From the NCBI GenBank assembly GCA_964017065.1, contig OZ024788.1:6446087-6510086 (forward strand): a stretch of 64,000 bases of DNA, read 5' to 3'. This DNA comes from Haliclona indistincta (taxonomy: Eukaryota; Porifera; Demospongiae; Haplosclerida; Chalinidae). The position numbers and the translations under genes were made by a program. Under the pieces are notes generated by a model. It did not search any database and was not told where the DNA came from. It saw nothing but the letters and a program-made list of their open reading frames with translations. Position 1 is the stretch's first letter; each line of letters starts with the position of its first letter. This document shows, one piece after another, positions 44,578 to 57,800 of the stretch.

Positions 44578-45290
44578 TACCTAGCCTTCAAACAGTACAG
44601 CAGCAGTGTAGTAGCAGCAGAATCACTAGCCTGCACTGTGGAAATAAATACAGAGAGGGGCTAGGTAAAGCACGAAGTTATAAAACAGAATATCACTGGT
44701 ATAATTCTGAGAATGGTTAGTAGACTCTTCAACTATGCCCACTGGGTAAACAGCAATGCAGCAATGTAAGTATTTATCACTACTTCTCTGTATAAATACG
44801 GGACTATTCTTTTGCGATGTACAGGAAGACTGTAGATTGCTAGTAATGAGTAGTTCGGAGTACTAATATTAGCGGGTTTTGGGAGAATCGCCTTAGGTTT
44901 CAATGTGTGGTGTATGAATTTGTTTGGGAACGTTGCGCGAAATCCTATGAATATCGTTATGGAGCAAGAAAATGTGCTTCCAAAAGCAGTGCACTGCAAT
45001 CACAATACACTTACTGCACTGCACATCACTAGATCGAAAGACTTGCTCGCAGAATGCATACAATGTACTGCAGACGTGATGTGAATAACAGACTGAAATT
45101 GTAACTAGCTCTGAACTAGCTAAATCAATTTTAACTCACCAATTACTTTGTCAAAAAGCAGAGGTACTGTATACACAAAATCTCCAGTCCACTGCTGCAG
45201 TACTGCTGTTCCGATTTGCTGCATGCCATGAACCTGCTTTTTGTGTTTGCAGAGCGAAGCCATTGCGCACGTGATTGAACCACGCCCTCA
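44578..45290. other. 5' flank of MYRF copy 2
   Basis: Probably holds the MYRF promoter (minus strand) and, at its right end, the start of a divergent plus-strand transcript. No specific element is identified. Confidence 0.35.
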
Positions 45291-45798
45291 AAATGAAAAT
45301 GGCGTGTGCTGCTTGTGTTTTGAGGAGAACTGCGCTTGCAACTCGCTGCGTTTCTTCGCCTCTATCAAGTAAGCTCAGCTTATGGAGCTTAGCTATAAGT
45401 TTGTCTAAATTTCTCTGATTTTCAATAGGTGCAGAGAAATGGAAGTGCTTGAAAGCACTAGGTTCCGCAGCTGGATTTCACTCGACTGCAGATAGACAAC
45501 AAGCTGCTGGGTAAGCTAGAGCTACCTGGTACCACAACTTAGCTCCTAACGCTCTCTGTTATCGTACAGCTCGCCTGCATTGTCGCCAGCTGTGAGACAT
45601 GAACACGAATAGTATTCAGTGATCCGGCCTCGAAGATCACGTCACCAGTGGACCAAAGAATAGGCTACTGAAACTTGAAAGAGTAAGCAAACAGACTAGT
45701 TAAGAAGCTCTCTCTCCTTTTCACAGATGTTCTCAAGTACATAGAGCAGCAGAATGGGGAGTCATCGTCTGATTCAATCCTCAAATATCATTGAAAAT
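45291..45798 (+). CDS. Candidate small multi-exon gene, unidentified
   Basis: An ATG at about 45294 opens a short Arg/Ala/Ser-rich exon (MKMACAACVLRRTALATRCV) ending at a clean donor (TCAA|gtaagc). A second exon (AEKWKCLKALGSAAGFHSTA) follows with good splice signals and matching phase (45430-45509). A third (SPALSPAVRHEHE) then reaches a stop; further downstream, 45725-45795 offers another acceptor and an open frame (VLKYIEQQNGESSSD). The N-terminus looks like a mitochondrial presequence. The frames of the last two exons do not connect cleanly, so this could be a short real gene, a different exon choice, or a pseudogene. It is divergent from MYRF copy 2. I do not recognise the protein. Confidence 0.3.
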
Positions 45799-46184
45799 GA
45801 AAGTAAGAAGATGATCCTAATAATTATCCTGCCACAGGATTAATTCTCTTTCTCCCTCTCCACCACACTCCAGCCTCTTTCTCTTTCACTCTCTCGCACC
45901 CTCTCTCTGTGTCTTGCGCCCACTTTTTGTGGTGATTATTTTTAGGACTTAGCTGATTGAGCACGTATTGGTAAACTGGCACCCAATGAGTACCAAGGTG
46001 GATCATTGCTGCTTATACACACACAACTTCCTTTCTTTCGCTGCTGAAAAACAGTCATGCAGCCTCCCTTTAGGGGGAGAGCAAAGCTCCGACACAAGCA
46101 CAAACAACACTCACAAACACATACAGACACTGTTGTATGCCAAAGAATGCCAAAGTATTTATATGCCAAAGCATTTGTAAGCAA

Positions 46185-46455
46185 ACATCACAGTTAACTG
46201 TGCTGTTTGCTCACCTGGACACCACCAGGTTTTTGTGTCAGTCACCAGGGCTAAATGAAGACCTTAAATAGCTGGAAAATGTTGAGGTTACAGCACTTAA
46301 GTGGCTTCAGTTCTGAAGTGGGAATGACCAACTCGGAGTTTAGTATATGGTCGTAAACTTTGACATGCCAAGTGAACTGCTAGCGTACTGCATGTTGTAA
46401 AAATTGCAAGAGAAACTGCCAGTTTAGAGCAAATCAACAAAAGGGTTAAAATAAG
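46185..46455 (-). repeat. TTAA-type repeat R4, partial inverted copy
   Basis: The reverse complement shares cagtacgctagc..., catgtcaaagtttacgacca, cttcatttagccctggtgac and ttaacccttt with 29605-29900. It is bounded on its right by agggttaaaa near 46445. Confidence 0.65.
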
Positions 46456-46783
46456 TATAGTTAAATTTTCAAAAACGCAGTTTAATTTACAACATGGGAT
46501 GGGATTTATGCACATCGTTCAGTACTGAATCGTATTGTATTGTATTATATAATAATTGTATGCATGGGGATCACCAGTCTGCTAACTAACAGGTTTTTTG
46601 AAGGTGCAGTGTTGGCAGGGCTCGCATCTATAAAGTATGGAAGTATTTAGTTAGTGGGATTGGAAAAGTCAAATTTATTCAAAATTGCTGAATCAAATTT
46701 TAATTATCAAAAAATGAAAATTTTTTTGTGTATCCCACCCACATACTTACCAGGAGATTTTATCCAAGCTTTGAATTAATTCG

Positions 46784-46906
46784 TAGTACCTCGATTATCT
46801 GGACCTTGTTGATCCGGACTAGCTGGAGGAGCCGTGAAGCTGTTTCGCTTATCCAGACACCCATCAGTGACCAAAGCTGTCCAGATAATTGAGGTTACTG
46901 TACATA
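46784..46906. mobile_element. Short MITE with CCTCGATTATCTGGAC ends
   Basis: gtaCCTCGATTATCTGGAC at the left and GTCCAGATAATTGAGGttac at the right are inverted repeats about 120 bp apart, bordered by TA. The right terminus reads CAGTAACCTCAATTATCTGG on the minus strand, like Tc1/mariner-pogo (Tigger-type) ends. Confidence 0.7.
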
Positions 46907-47282
46907 TTATATTATACTGATTTAGCCAAAGGAGCAAATATTCAGCTTATGTTTTGATTATCGTTGCTACTGATTGGTGCTGGCAAGCTAAAACGTCTGT
47001 TGTTGAATTTTCACCGCATTAAGTTTGAGAGAGTATGAGGTAGTGATAATAATGTATGAATACAAGTATTATTACACAATGCACACTAGTGATGTGTGAA
47101 CCTATCTATGCTATACAACTTTTGCATTCACACTTTTAAGACAACTGGTCATATGAGTCAGCTTAAAAAGATTTCTTGTGCGTTATTTTTTTGCATCTGT
47201 AACACCTTATGTTACTGTGGTTATTATAACAGCCAAAACAGCTAGCATAGAATGCAGCTCAAACTGATAGTGATCATAAAAG

Positions 47283-47695
47283 TAACAGGAACATCGCAGG
47301 AACAAGTAAAGTAAAAAAAAGTTTTAATAAAAAAAATGAAAGGTGTAGGGATGATGCTTGCAAAAGTAAAGGAACAAGATGGACTAATGCTAAAGTCCCA
47401 AGTATCCCTACATCAGGGGTTTGAATCGAAGAGGAGGACGCAGTCCGATGAAATAATTGACCGTTTTAAATTAAAGCTAGAGGTAGCTGTGTTTTGGAGG
47501 ACGCAGTCTGATAAAGTAATTGACAGTTGTAAAGTGTTTGGAGGATGCAGTCCGATAAAGTAATTGACAGTTATAAAAGGTATGGGAAGAGGATTCCACA
47601 TTTGTTGCAGGTCATCGCAAGCCTTGTTCCTTTACTTTTGCAAGCGTCATCCCTACACTTTTAAATTAACTTTTGCAAGCGTCATCCCTACACTT
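47283..47695. repeat. Foldback repeat R2, copy 2 (rearranged)
   Basis: Contains gatgcttgcaaaagtaaagg, cccaagtatccctacatcag and two or three ggaggacgcagtccgat + aaagtaattgacag units (inverted relative to 36661-36855), then the inverse end twice (cttttgcaagcgtcatccct). Confidence 0.65.
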
Positions 47696-47699
47696 TTAA

Positions 47700-48800
47700 A
47701 TTTTTTATTTAAACTTTTTCTGTTACTGTGGTTATTATAATTATTATAGTCATGTGTTATTACTGTGAGGTGATGACAATGGAAATTGAATGCAACAATG
47801 CGCAAGTATAACAGAGCAGCGCAGCCATGCGGACCAAGTTTTGGACACTCCTATTCCTTATGAGGTCTCTGATAACAGTGTACATCATGTCTCTTTGTGA
47901 CAATGTACATGGCTATTCTTGGAATCAATGATTATAGGAATTCATTCTTTATAACATAACAGGCAAGATCAAAGATCAAATGAGTAGCTGATTATGCTCT
48001 TTATCAATTTTAACAGCACAATTACATGTATTTGTTTCAAAGTTTTTTGTTAAACTCAAGGTTTTGATAAATACATACATAGCTACCTTCAAATAATTAT
48101 TTGAGAACACTATTTGGCAAACAATTAGTTAGCAAACTCTTAGATAAACGGCTAACAAGTCTTCTTCAATTGTGTACAAGAATTAAACATTGTATTCTAG
48201 AGTGAATTCGAGCAGTAGTATTCTTACTGGAGTGCATACTACTGCTTGAAGGTGGAATTGATGTTGTTCTTGGAATTATAACGATTATTAAAGCTGTTTA
48301 TAGGACTTTGGGCTTTACTGTCCTATGGCATAGTTTTTACTTTTTAAGTTTGCTGGAAATGCTCCATATGTAACTCCAAATCAACTCAAAGTGTCAAAAT
48401 ATATTTTGAGGCAGTTTGTAAAGGAAATAGCTAGAGGACGATTTTAAGGTTGTTGAAGTAAAGAATTTCTTGTACAAGGCTAAAAAGCTAAATGAGGATA
48501 ATTATAGTATCAATTATACATAATGTGTATCTCTTATTTAACATTATACTTGCAATTTGGGGTATTAATTTTATAATCTTGTTTGATTGATAACTATAGT
48601 AAGTTTCGACTGTGTTACAGTATTGGGCATGGGAAATACATACAGAGATGTCAGGTCTGTTAGTGCGTATAATTACCACATTATACACATACAATAATTA
48701 ATTGCAATGTACTTATTGTGCACATGTTCATCATTAGCGGATCGGATATACGGTATGTTCTTAACAGTATGTATATAAACCACAATAATATTCATGACTA
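47700..48800. other. Upstream region of GBP gene C
   Basis: AT-rich. Frames near 48100-48480 read like decayed sequence and I cannot assign them. No repeat end is identified. Confidence 0.3.
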
Positions 48801-48805
48801 TGCTT

Positions 48806-48813
48806 ATATAAAG
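48806..48813 (+). promoter_or_regulatory. TATA-box of GBP gene C
   Basis: TATATAAAG-type motif 64 bases before the ATG, in a context (atgcttatataaagc) conserved with gene B. Confidence 0.5.
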
Positions 48814-48869
48814 CTGAATTTCTCACATGCATGCTCACTGCTCTACAAGTTTTTGCTACTGAATTAGCC

Positions 48870-51800
48870 ATGGCAGAGAAATTCGTGACAACACCTCTCA
48901 TTCTTCCTTCTACTAGAAAACCTTTGCAAGCGAAATCTGTACCACTTGTTAGACCCAACAACACTGAGTTTGTTCCAGAATCATGTTCCTTGCAGCCCTC
49001 AAAAGGTCAAGCTACATAACACACGCGTACAGCTAGCTATAATGGGGAAACTATTCTGCATAGTGCAATAAATCGTCACATATTCAGGAACATAATATCA
49101 TACCAAGCCAATTAGCCAGGTGTTGACCAAACATATACCATAGATACAATACACTCGCAGGGATTTGCAACGGGCAAGAATTTCAAATACATCTGCGTTA
49201 CGGGTTAAATTTCCAACATGTTATAGCACAGCATGCAAGGAGAAGGACCCAAATAGCATGGCTGCTGTAGCGCAAAAGCAGGAAAATTGTCAGTACAATG
49301 AAGGATTCAAAGCATGAGTAAACCAATGCACACGGAGGCTAATGCTAATGAGGCTACATGCACTGAACGCGGAGGCTATGTGGTGAGCATTAAAACATCC
49401 AGATCACTGTCTGCGGTGCATTATCCATCCAGCACTCGGGCGGGGTGTATGGAAAAGAAGGAAACGGAAAACTGAAACGGACGACGGAAAATGGGCGTGG
49501 TCTCGCACTCAAGACCCCAAAAACTAAACCCAAGACCCTAAAACCTTCGCCGCTAACTGTGCAAAGTCGGGAGGGTATCCTAACCCAACCCGGGCCTTCG
49601 GCCCTTGCTAAGCGTTTTGGGGTCTTGAGTGCGAGACCACGCCCATTTTCCGTCGTCCGTTTCCGCCGTCCGTTTCAGTTTTCCGTTTTCTTCTTTTCCA
49701 TACTCCCACTCGGGCGTGCCAATAATGATCTTGAATGCTGACAATGCACTTGGCTTCGGTTCGTGCATTATCACGCGTTATTGCGTGCTATAAATTGCGC
49801 AGTGCTCTGCCAAGAGTGATTTTTTAATCTTGGCAAACAGGTTAGATTTGGTTACACACTTGTCCAATGTTTAAAGCAGTTATGTGTTGCCTTTTGGGAA
49901 TAAAGAGTTAACTGTTCTACTATACTGTCACACTTGCTTGCATTTTATCAATAATTATTATTCACAGGTGTTAAGCGTGACTCATTGGTGCCATGTGATA
50001 TTGCACTAAAGCTGCTGAATACTATTAAGAAGCCATTAGCTGTACTTTCTATTACCGGACCAACCAGGACAGGGAAGTCCTACATCCTGTCACGTTTTCT
50101 GGGTGATCCTGAAGCATTTCAGCTTGGTCATACAGCAGATGCCTGTACCAAAGGAATATGGATGAGCACTAGTGTTCTAGAATGCGATAAATTCTGTGTT
50201 GTTCTTCTCGACACTGAAGGAATTGATGCTGTGAATGATCAAGCCAGCAATGATGCTAAGATTCTAGTGACTACACTACTATTGAGCTCTTACTTCATCT
50301 ACAACTCTCAAAATGTACCGCGTAACACTGATTTAGAGAAAATGAGGTGTGATTTAGTGTTTATATACTAGAATGTTATACTACAACAAAATTAAAAAGA
50401 TTCCTATCGAAGTCAAAAGGATGTAGGGTTGTGAAATCTACCACTGGTCCACAATGTAAACTAACAAGGAACAAGCATGGAATGGTAACACGATTGACTT
50501 GCTAACAGACCATAGATCCCTACATCAGTGGCTGCTGTGGCAGACTATTGCTAATTCAGCTAGTAGCCGTTGACTGACACCAAAGTGCATTGAATTGAAT
50601 TCAACTTGACTGTGACAAATATATTGACAGCCACTGATGTAGGAATCTATGGTCTGTTAGCAAGTCAATCAGTCATGTTACCATTCCATGCTAGTTCCTT
50701 GCTGGTTTACATTGTGGACCAGTAGCAGATTTCATTCATCCCTACATCCTTTTGATTTCGTTAGAAATCTTTTTATTTTCTTGTTTGTGTCCTTTTTTGA
50801 GTTTCAAATTTTTGGTGCAGTTTGAATTCGGCAAGATCATCTATTTCTTTGTTTACACCATTAGTTTGGTTTACAATTTCTTTATAAAAATTATGACCTT
50901 TTTAACTTGTAGCTCAAAATTTATTGTTGCTAAATACTGAAACTAGCTAATGCATTCTGCAAAGCATTCGAGCCCCGCCCACTCTAGTTTTAAAAAATTC
51001 TGTATGGCTGTGATACTATCTGGCGAGCAGCAGAACGGTGATACTACATGAGCTAATTACTCGGTGAGTTGTTCTTCGAAGACTCCAGACGCCAGTATGC
51101 GCTCTGCATACGGCGATACTCTATTTCTAGAATTCGTGTGGTTGGTCACGTGCATATTGCGTAATCACAATAATGGCGTCTTAAGCCCCGTTTACACGAC
51201 ACCTCCAACCCGGATTGAATCCGGATCGACCTGCGTGTAAACGCGAGGTTATCCGGATCGATCCGTATTCAATCCGGATTGCTCAACCCACATCTGGAGG
51301 TGGGTTGAATCCGGATTAATCCGGATTGGGTCCACGTGTAAACAGTAAAGTGAGTTCAAACGCGCTGTTGCTAGTCTTCTCCGGGTGAATTGTAGTTACC
51401 ATTGCACAGCAGAAGGACGGCAATACATTTTTTTTCTCTAGCTATAGTCTCCTAGCCAAGGCAAGTCTTGTAATAGCAAAAAAGCGATTTCTAGACGTAT
51501 TGTAGGCTACCGTGTCGGCCGTGCAGTTGTTTTACCAAAAGTAAACTTGCTGGTTGACTATTCCGGTCCTTATTGTTGCAACAAAGCAAGCATGGAGTGT
51601 ATAGCAAGGTTCTCCCTTCTGTTATGCATAAAATAGCCCTTCTACTACATCAAAATCACCTGCGTTTTGGCTCGTGTGTAAACGGAACGTGATCCGGATT
51701 GTATCCAGGTTGGGCTAATCCAGATTGGGTGTGTGTAAACGGGGCTTTAAGCCCCGTTTACACACACCTTGCTATACATGTTGCACCACACACATCTTGC

Positions 51801-54800
51801 TAGTTTAATGGATTTTTGTGATGTCACCCATAATAAATATTATCATGCAATGAGTCATAACTAATACAAAATACATTGAATCAGTTTAGTAGTTATGACT
51901 CATCACTGACTAATAACCAACTTGTGACATCACAAAAATTCATTAACTAGCAAGATGGCGGTCAGAAAACAGCTCTCTAGCAGAGAACAGTCGCGTTTGT
52001 CGATGTGCGTATTTCTACAGACTCTGCGCAAGTTCTAAAAGTAAAGATGAATGTATTGGCAATGCAATTTCCTATTCTTGGACCTTAACTCCCAGAGAAT
52101 CGGATTTCCCGTGCCTAAGCTTTTTGTCGGTCAAGGACGCTATTATTTGCTCCCTGACGCCGAACGAATGAAAGTTAAGGCAAAACACTCAGCCCACAGG
52201 TAGGCGCCCTGGGTGAGGGTTTTAATGCAGCGTTAAGAAATCTTAACTACCAGTAACTCAAAAGTTCTTTGCCTAACCTTGTCCTTCCAGTGGGTCCGAT
52301 ATCCCGCCATGTTGCGCCACGCCCATGTCACGTGAGTTGAAGCCATATGAATCAGGGTGTTCAGTAAGGATAGAGGATCATTATGATACATGCAACATGC
52401 CAGTAGAATCATTAGTTACTGAGATATGAAGCAAAATGTGCAAAAACTATTTTTCTACTCTCTTCGTGTGGAACACTGTAAGTGTTTGTGAAAAACAGAA
52501 AATACAAATGGCAAGGCCAAAAAAACACTTGTCCAGGCTACGAATGTGTTCACAATGAAAAATGAAGTGGCTTCCTTGCTTACTTGGGTACTGACAGTTT
52601 CTTCTACAGTAGCAACTTTCATGGTTGGTTGATGACTAAAAACTTCGCAGGGCACTGGATTTTATGTGCGTACTTGAATCCAGGACGATCTAAGACGCTG
52701 TAAAGCCGAGAAACTTAGTTAGCTGCCATTGTAGCCCGCTCTAGTCTCGACAACTCGCGTTGTGACAGCCCGCGTGATGTCACGTAATACATTTGTATTG
52801 AGGAATAATTAAAGTTTTCCATCCCTCTACGCGTTAAATTATCGATGGTATTACATGCATTTCAAGTGGTTTAACATCATGTTTACACATACTATTATAC
52901 TTGTAAACAAAGTGAGTGAAAATCAGTTCTCTCTTAGGTCACGCAGTGGCATACCTATCATATGTACAGGACTAATAATCTCCGGTGCCATGCAATTATC
53001 ATAAAAATCTTTAAGTTTTGGGAGTAGTTCATCATTCCAAAACAGAGCATCAATGCTATTCTCTCGATGTTTATCCCTTTTGAGGTATAGACGACAAAGT
53101 CATACCATGACCTGCTACCAATTGCCATTTGTCCTTGAATCTGGCAGTAGTACTCGTGACCACGTTTAAGTGATACTTTGCTGTCACCTCGTAATTCCCA
53201 ACAGAATAGAGGATCAGAGCAAGCTTCTTCAGGTCTGTGACTGTATGAACACTTCACTTCCAAGAAGCCATATGGATCAGGGTGAGTTGGATCATATATG
53301 GTACCTTCTGGAGAGGCACCCAAGAATGGGTGATCCTGGCACACAAGAAATCCCACAGGACACACAGTTATTCTGTGATGACCACAGTAAAGCTGTTGCT
53401 TCTTGTATTAGGGAGGCACGGTAGTGCCTCCCTATGTAGGGATGGCCAAGAAAACAAAATGGCGGCTACATACAATGTATTAACGTTCAAAGGCTGATAT
53501 TTCGTCTGGCGATGAATTTTATACGTCCAAAGATACTTAGATCTGCTTTCTGGCGTTGCCCCATCTTACAGCAGCAAGGAGATTGCTCGAAATGGTCACT
53601 AAAGTGACGAACCTGGAAACGGTGAAAATCGTGTTTCGTCATCTTCATTCTTCTTCTTCTTTCTTCTTTCTTCAACTCGCCTAGCGCCTTTACGCGAGCA
53701 GTGCCGAGACCAAAACACCCACGAACAGTCGTGAAATTCTTCTGGCAGGTGCCTTTTGAACTTAGTTTTTAGCGAAACGTCGATATAAATTTGACGAGCT
53801 CACGATCACGAACAGTTGTCAGCTAAGTGTTAGACGCCATTATTGTGATTACGCAATACGCACGTGACCAACCATAAGAATTCTAGAAGTAGAGTATCGC
53901 CGTATGGAGAGCGCATATTGGCGTCTGGAGTCTTTGAAGAACAACTCACCGAGTAAGCTCGTGTAGTATCACCGTTCTGCTGCTCCCCAGATAGAATTTT
54001 GTAAACTAGAGTGGGCGTACAGAATTTTGTAAACTAGAGTGGGCGGGGCTCGAATGCTTTGCAGAATGCATGAGTTAGTTTCAGTATTTAGGAATAATAA
54101 ATTTTGAGCTACAAGTTAAAAAAGTCACATAAAGAAATTATCAACAACAGCAAACCAAACTGATGGTGTAAACAAAGAAATACATTATCTTGCCGAATTC
54201 AAACTGCACCAAAAATTTGAAACTCAAAAAGGACACAAACAAAAAAATAAAAAGATTTCTAACGAAATCAAAAGGATGTAGGGATGAATGAAATCTGCTA
54301 CTGGTCCACAATGTAAACCAACAAGGAACTAGCATGGAATGGTAACACGATTGACTTGCTAACAGACAATAGATGGCTGTACATAAGATCAATATTTTGT
54401 CACAGTCAAGTTGAATTTAATTCAATGCACTTCGGTGTCAGTCAACGGCAACTAGCATAGCTGAATTAGCTATAGTCTGCCACAGCAGCCACTGATGTAG
54501 GGATCTATGGTCTGTTAGCAAGTCAATCGTGTTACCATTCCATGCTAGTTCCTTGTTGGTTTACATTGTGGACCAGTAGCAGATTTCATTCATCCCTACA
54601 TCCTTTTGATTTCGTTAGAAATCTTTTTATTTTCTTGTGCTTCTATAGCTGCTGCTTCTTGCTGTATGCCCCACTCTATTGCTGGAGAAGAGATTTGCTT
54701 TGGTTGTAAAACTCTGAGCACTAGACCATCAGGCTTCATCTCTCTTCTATGGCGATATATTTCACCGAAATGAGAAGCAGTGAGCCGATATCGACGGACG

Positions 54801-57800
54801 AAGAACCACAATGAAGATAACCGTAGCCCTCTGGTGTCTCTCTCGATTTCTGTGCAGGCTTCCACTGATAGACGAAGGCTATGCTTGAATTGTTGAATAC
54901 TGTAGCGAAGGTCAGCAGAGCATGGCAAAGCAGTTGCTGTTGCATTGTCACCATTTGCCCAATATTTTGTGGTGGAGTCAAACAGCAGTGACACTCCCAA
55001 TCCCTTCCCACGTACCTTTTCTAAAAATCTATTGAGCTGAGATGAAGCAGTCTGTATGTATTTTTGTGGTCATGGATCGAATTCTTCTAGTGGTAGCAGT
55101 TCAATTTTCTTCTGCTTCCCATAGGTATGCTTCTCAACATGGATGTCACTTATTCTCTTTCGCTGGCGTGGTGGCTTCCACTGGCAGGGGTATGATGTCA
55201 CTGGTAGATCTTCTTCATTGATATCCACCTTATCAATGAACTGAGATGGTGTCATGGCTACTAGTGCATGCAAAAGTGCCGACACATGTGTACATGAAGC
55301 AGATTTCCTGTATTACAAAAAAATAATGATCCTTGTACAAAATTATGTGTAAAATAACTTACCCAGCAGCACAATCACAAGTAGCCAGTGAAATTTTCGC
55401 AAAATTACCAGCGTCTCGTTCCAGTAACACATACACTTCATACTTCCCTGGCTTCATCGAAGGTGTCGTACGGCACTTTACATGACAAAATTGTGTGCTG
55501 TTGACATTTAATTGTAGCTGCTCCATCCTTCCAGAACCCCAGTGAGTGTAGCCTCTTGAGAGTGCTCTAAATGCACTGGAATGACCAACACCTTCAGCCA
55601 AATAGGAATACAAAGTGCCTGCATTGATTGAAATAGCTATTATAACATTAATCAAAATTGCTCAAACCTGGCAACATTCTAGGCATTTTCCTTGCTACCT
55701 CAGCATAGTTTGCCTCACCCATGGTTATCCAACCAGACGGTGAAAGAGTTGGTAACAACACTGACTCCAGCTGCAAGTAATTGCTGGTGCTTCCTTGAGA
55801 GATATGACCCATCAACATCCACAACTTTCACCTCTTCTCTCTGAGCATCTCGTACTCTGGGCGATATTATTATTTAAACTTTTCATCGTACATGTATATA
55901 TACTGCGCCTGGCTACCTTGTCACTAGCTGTTTCTTATTCCAGGAAGGCGGAGCCTTGATACCATGACACTGGAGCCACCAGCGCAGGGCAGCATTGTTC
56001 TTTGCTTCTGGGTTCGCTCAGAGTAGCCCCAGGAATGTCTTCATCTACTAATTCTACTACAACTGGATTTGTTGCAGTGGTTTCGACGGCCTTGTCAGTT
56101 TTGTCTGCCACTTGCATGGCGCTGCCGTCCGCTATCCTCAGAACTAACAGCGACTGGATCGTTATTAACGGCCTGCCTTTACAATACAGACTATCCATTA
56201 AATTGGCGCGCTTTGTACTGCTGTTTTAAGCGTTCATATTTTACATAGAACAGGCGCATGCAGTTAACTACCCGCTTTTCTTGCAGTAACCCGCAATGGC
56301 GAAGTACTCCAAAACCTGACAAGAGTGTACTCCGGAAGTGACGTCATGTTTTAATTAACATATTTTCGGTTATACTAAAGTTGTCAATTGTTACTTAGCC
56401 TGGAAGTTGGAAGTACTTAGCCTTGTGCCCATGCAGGCTCCTAAAAGACAGCCTGGGCACAAGGCTAACCAAAACGAGGGACCTAACTGACATGATCGTT
56501 CCTCCGGCCAATTACGAGCCTTCGGTCTGTAAAACCATTAATTTTTGGGGTTTGTGATAGTCACATGTTAAGTACTGACACAGCGAACATGACAAAACAA
56601 TGGGAAGAAAGGGTACAATGAAGTTTAAGTTTAGGGCAACATTCTAATTTTATATTAAGAACAAATGTGGACATCACTCTGATTGACTCACGGGGCGTTC
56701 ATGTCAGTTAGATTTCTCAATTCCTCTATTACACTTGCATGACACTGAAATTTATTTATTAAATGTTTGTTCATCTTTACAGTTTGTTCACCAACATGGC
56801 TAATTCAGTTATCGTACGCCAAGAGACAGCAGATGAAAGTGATGAATATTGGAAGTGCTTTCCTCCTTTTCTTTGGCTTCTTCGTGATATGCACCTGAAA
56901 ATACCTGAAAGAAATGGAAGACAACTCACACCGACTGAGTATCTCAAAACAGTTGTTCTCGGTGATGATGATTCCAAAAGCATGAAAGCGGCTGTGCGTA
57001 AATCACTCAATCAATTCTTTCCCTCCTTTGAATGTAAAACACTGCCGATCCCTTCAAAAAATGAAACAGCGATGGTAAATGTCAGCAAAAACTTGCAAGA
57101 GCCAGATAGCTCGTTCAACCAGGGAGTAGAGGAGCTGATTGCCTTTGTTAAACAAAATATACCAACAAAACAGGTATTTGCTGCAACTGGTGCTAAATGT
57201 GATGGGTCTACTTTTGCATTATTTGTAAAAAAGATAACTGAAGCGATCAATGTTCCTCACTCTGTACTGACTGTAGACATCACATGGAAAACGGTTGTAG
57301 AGTCACGTTGCAAAGCTGCTCAAGAAAAGCTTCTACAAGAATACAGTAGTGTTCTGAGGGAGCGTTATGATGAGATCAGCAAGGGACGTCCGCTGGAGGT
57401 AGAATCTCTAATGAAGATTCATGATACTCTTTGGTCTGACATAAAAGTAAAACTTCACGATGAAGTTAGCCTACTCCTAACTACTAAAGACTGCACTCTG
57501 AAGATGGTGACAGACCAGCTAGAGAGGCAGCTGATCATGTTTGACAAGGAAGCTAGTCGAGCTGGGGTAAAGAAAGTTGTTGGTGGAGTAATCTTTCCTC
57601 TCCTTGAAGAAAACCGCAATAGGTCTTCTAAGTTCTGTAACGAAATCATCAGTAAACTCTACGCTCCAATTAGAAGACGAGTTCAAACGACAACGAGTGA
57701 AAATACATACACTCCTGAACAACTGGCTGCTGATGTAAAATCACTTTTGGAAGAATACGACGCAAAGTCTGTTGGCCCTGAGAAGTGGAATGTTCGTGCT

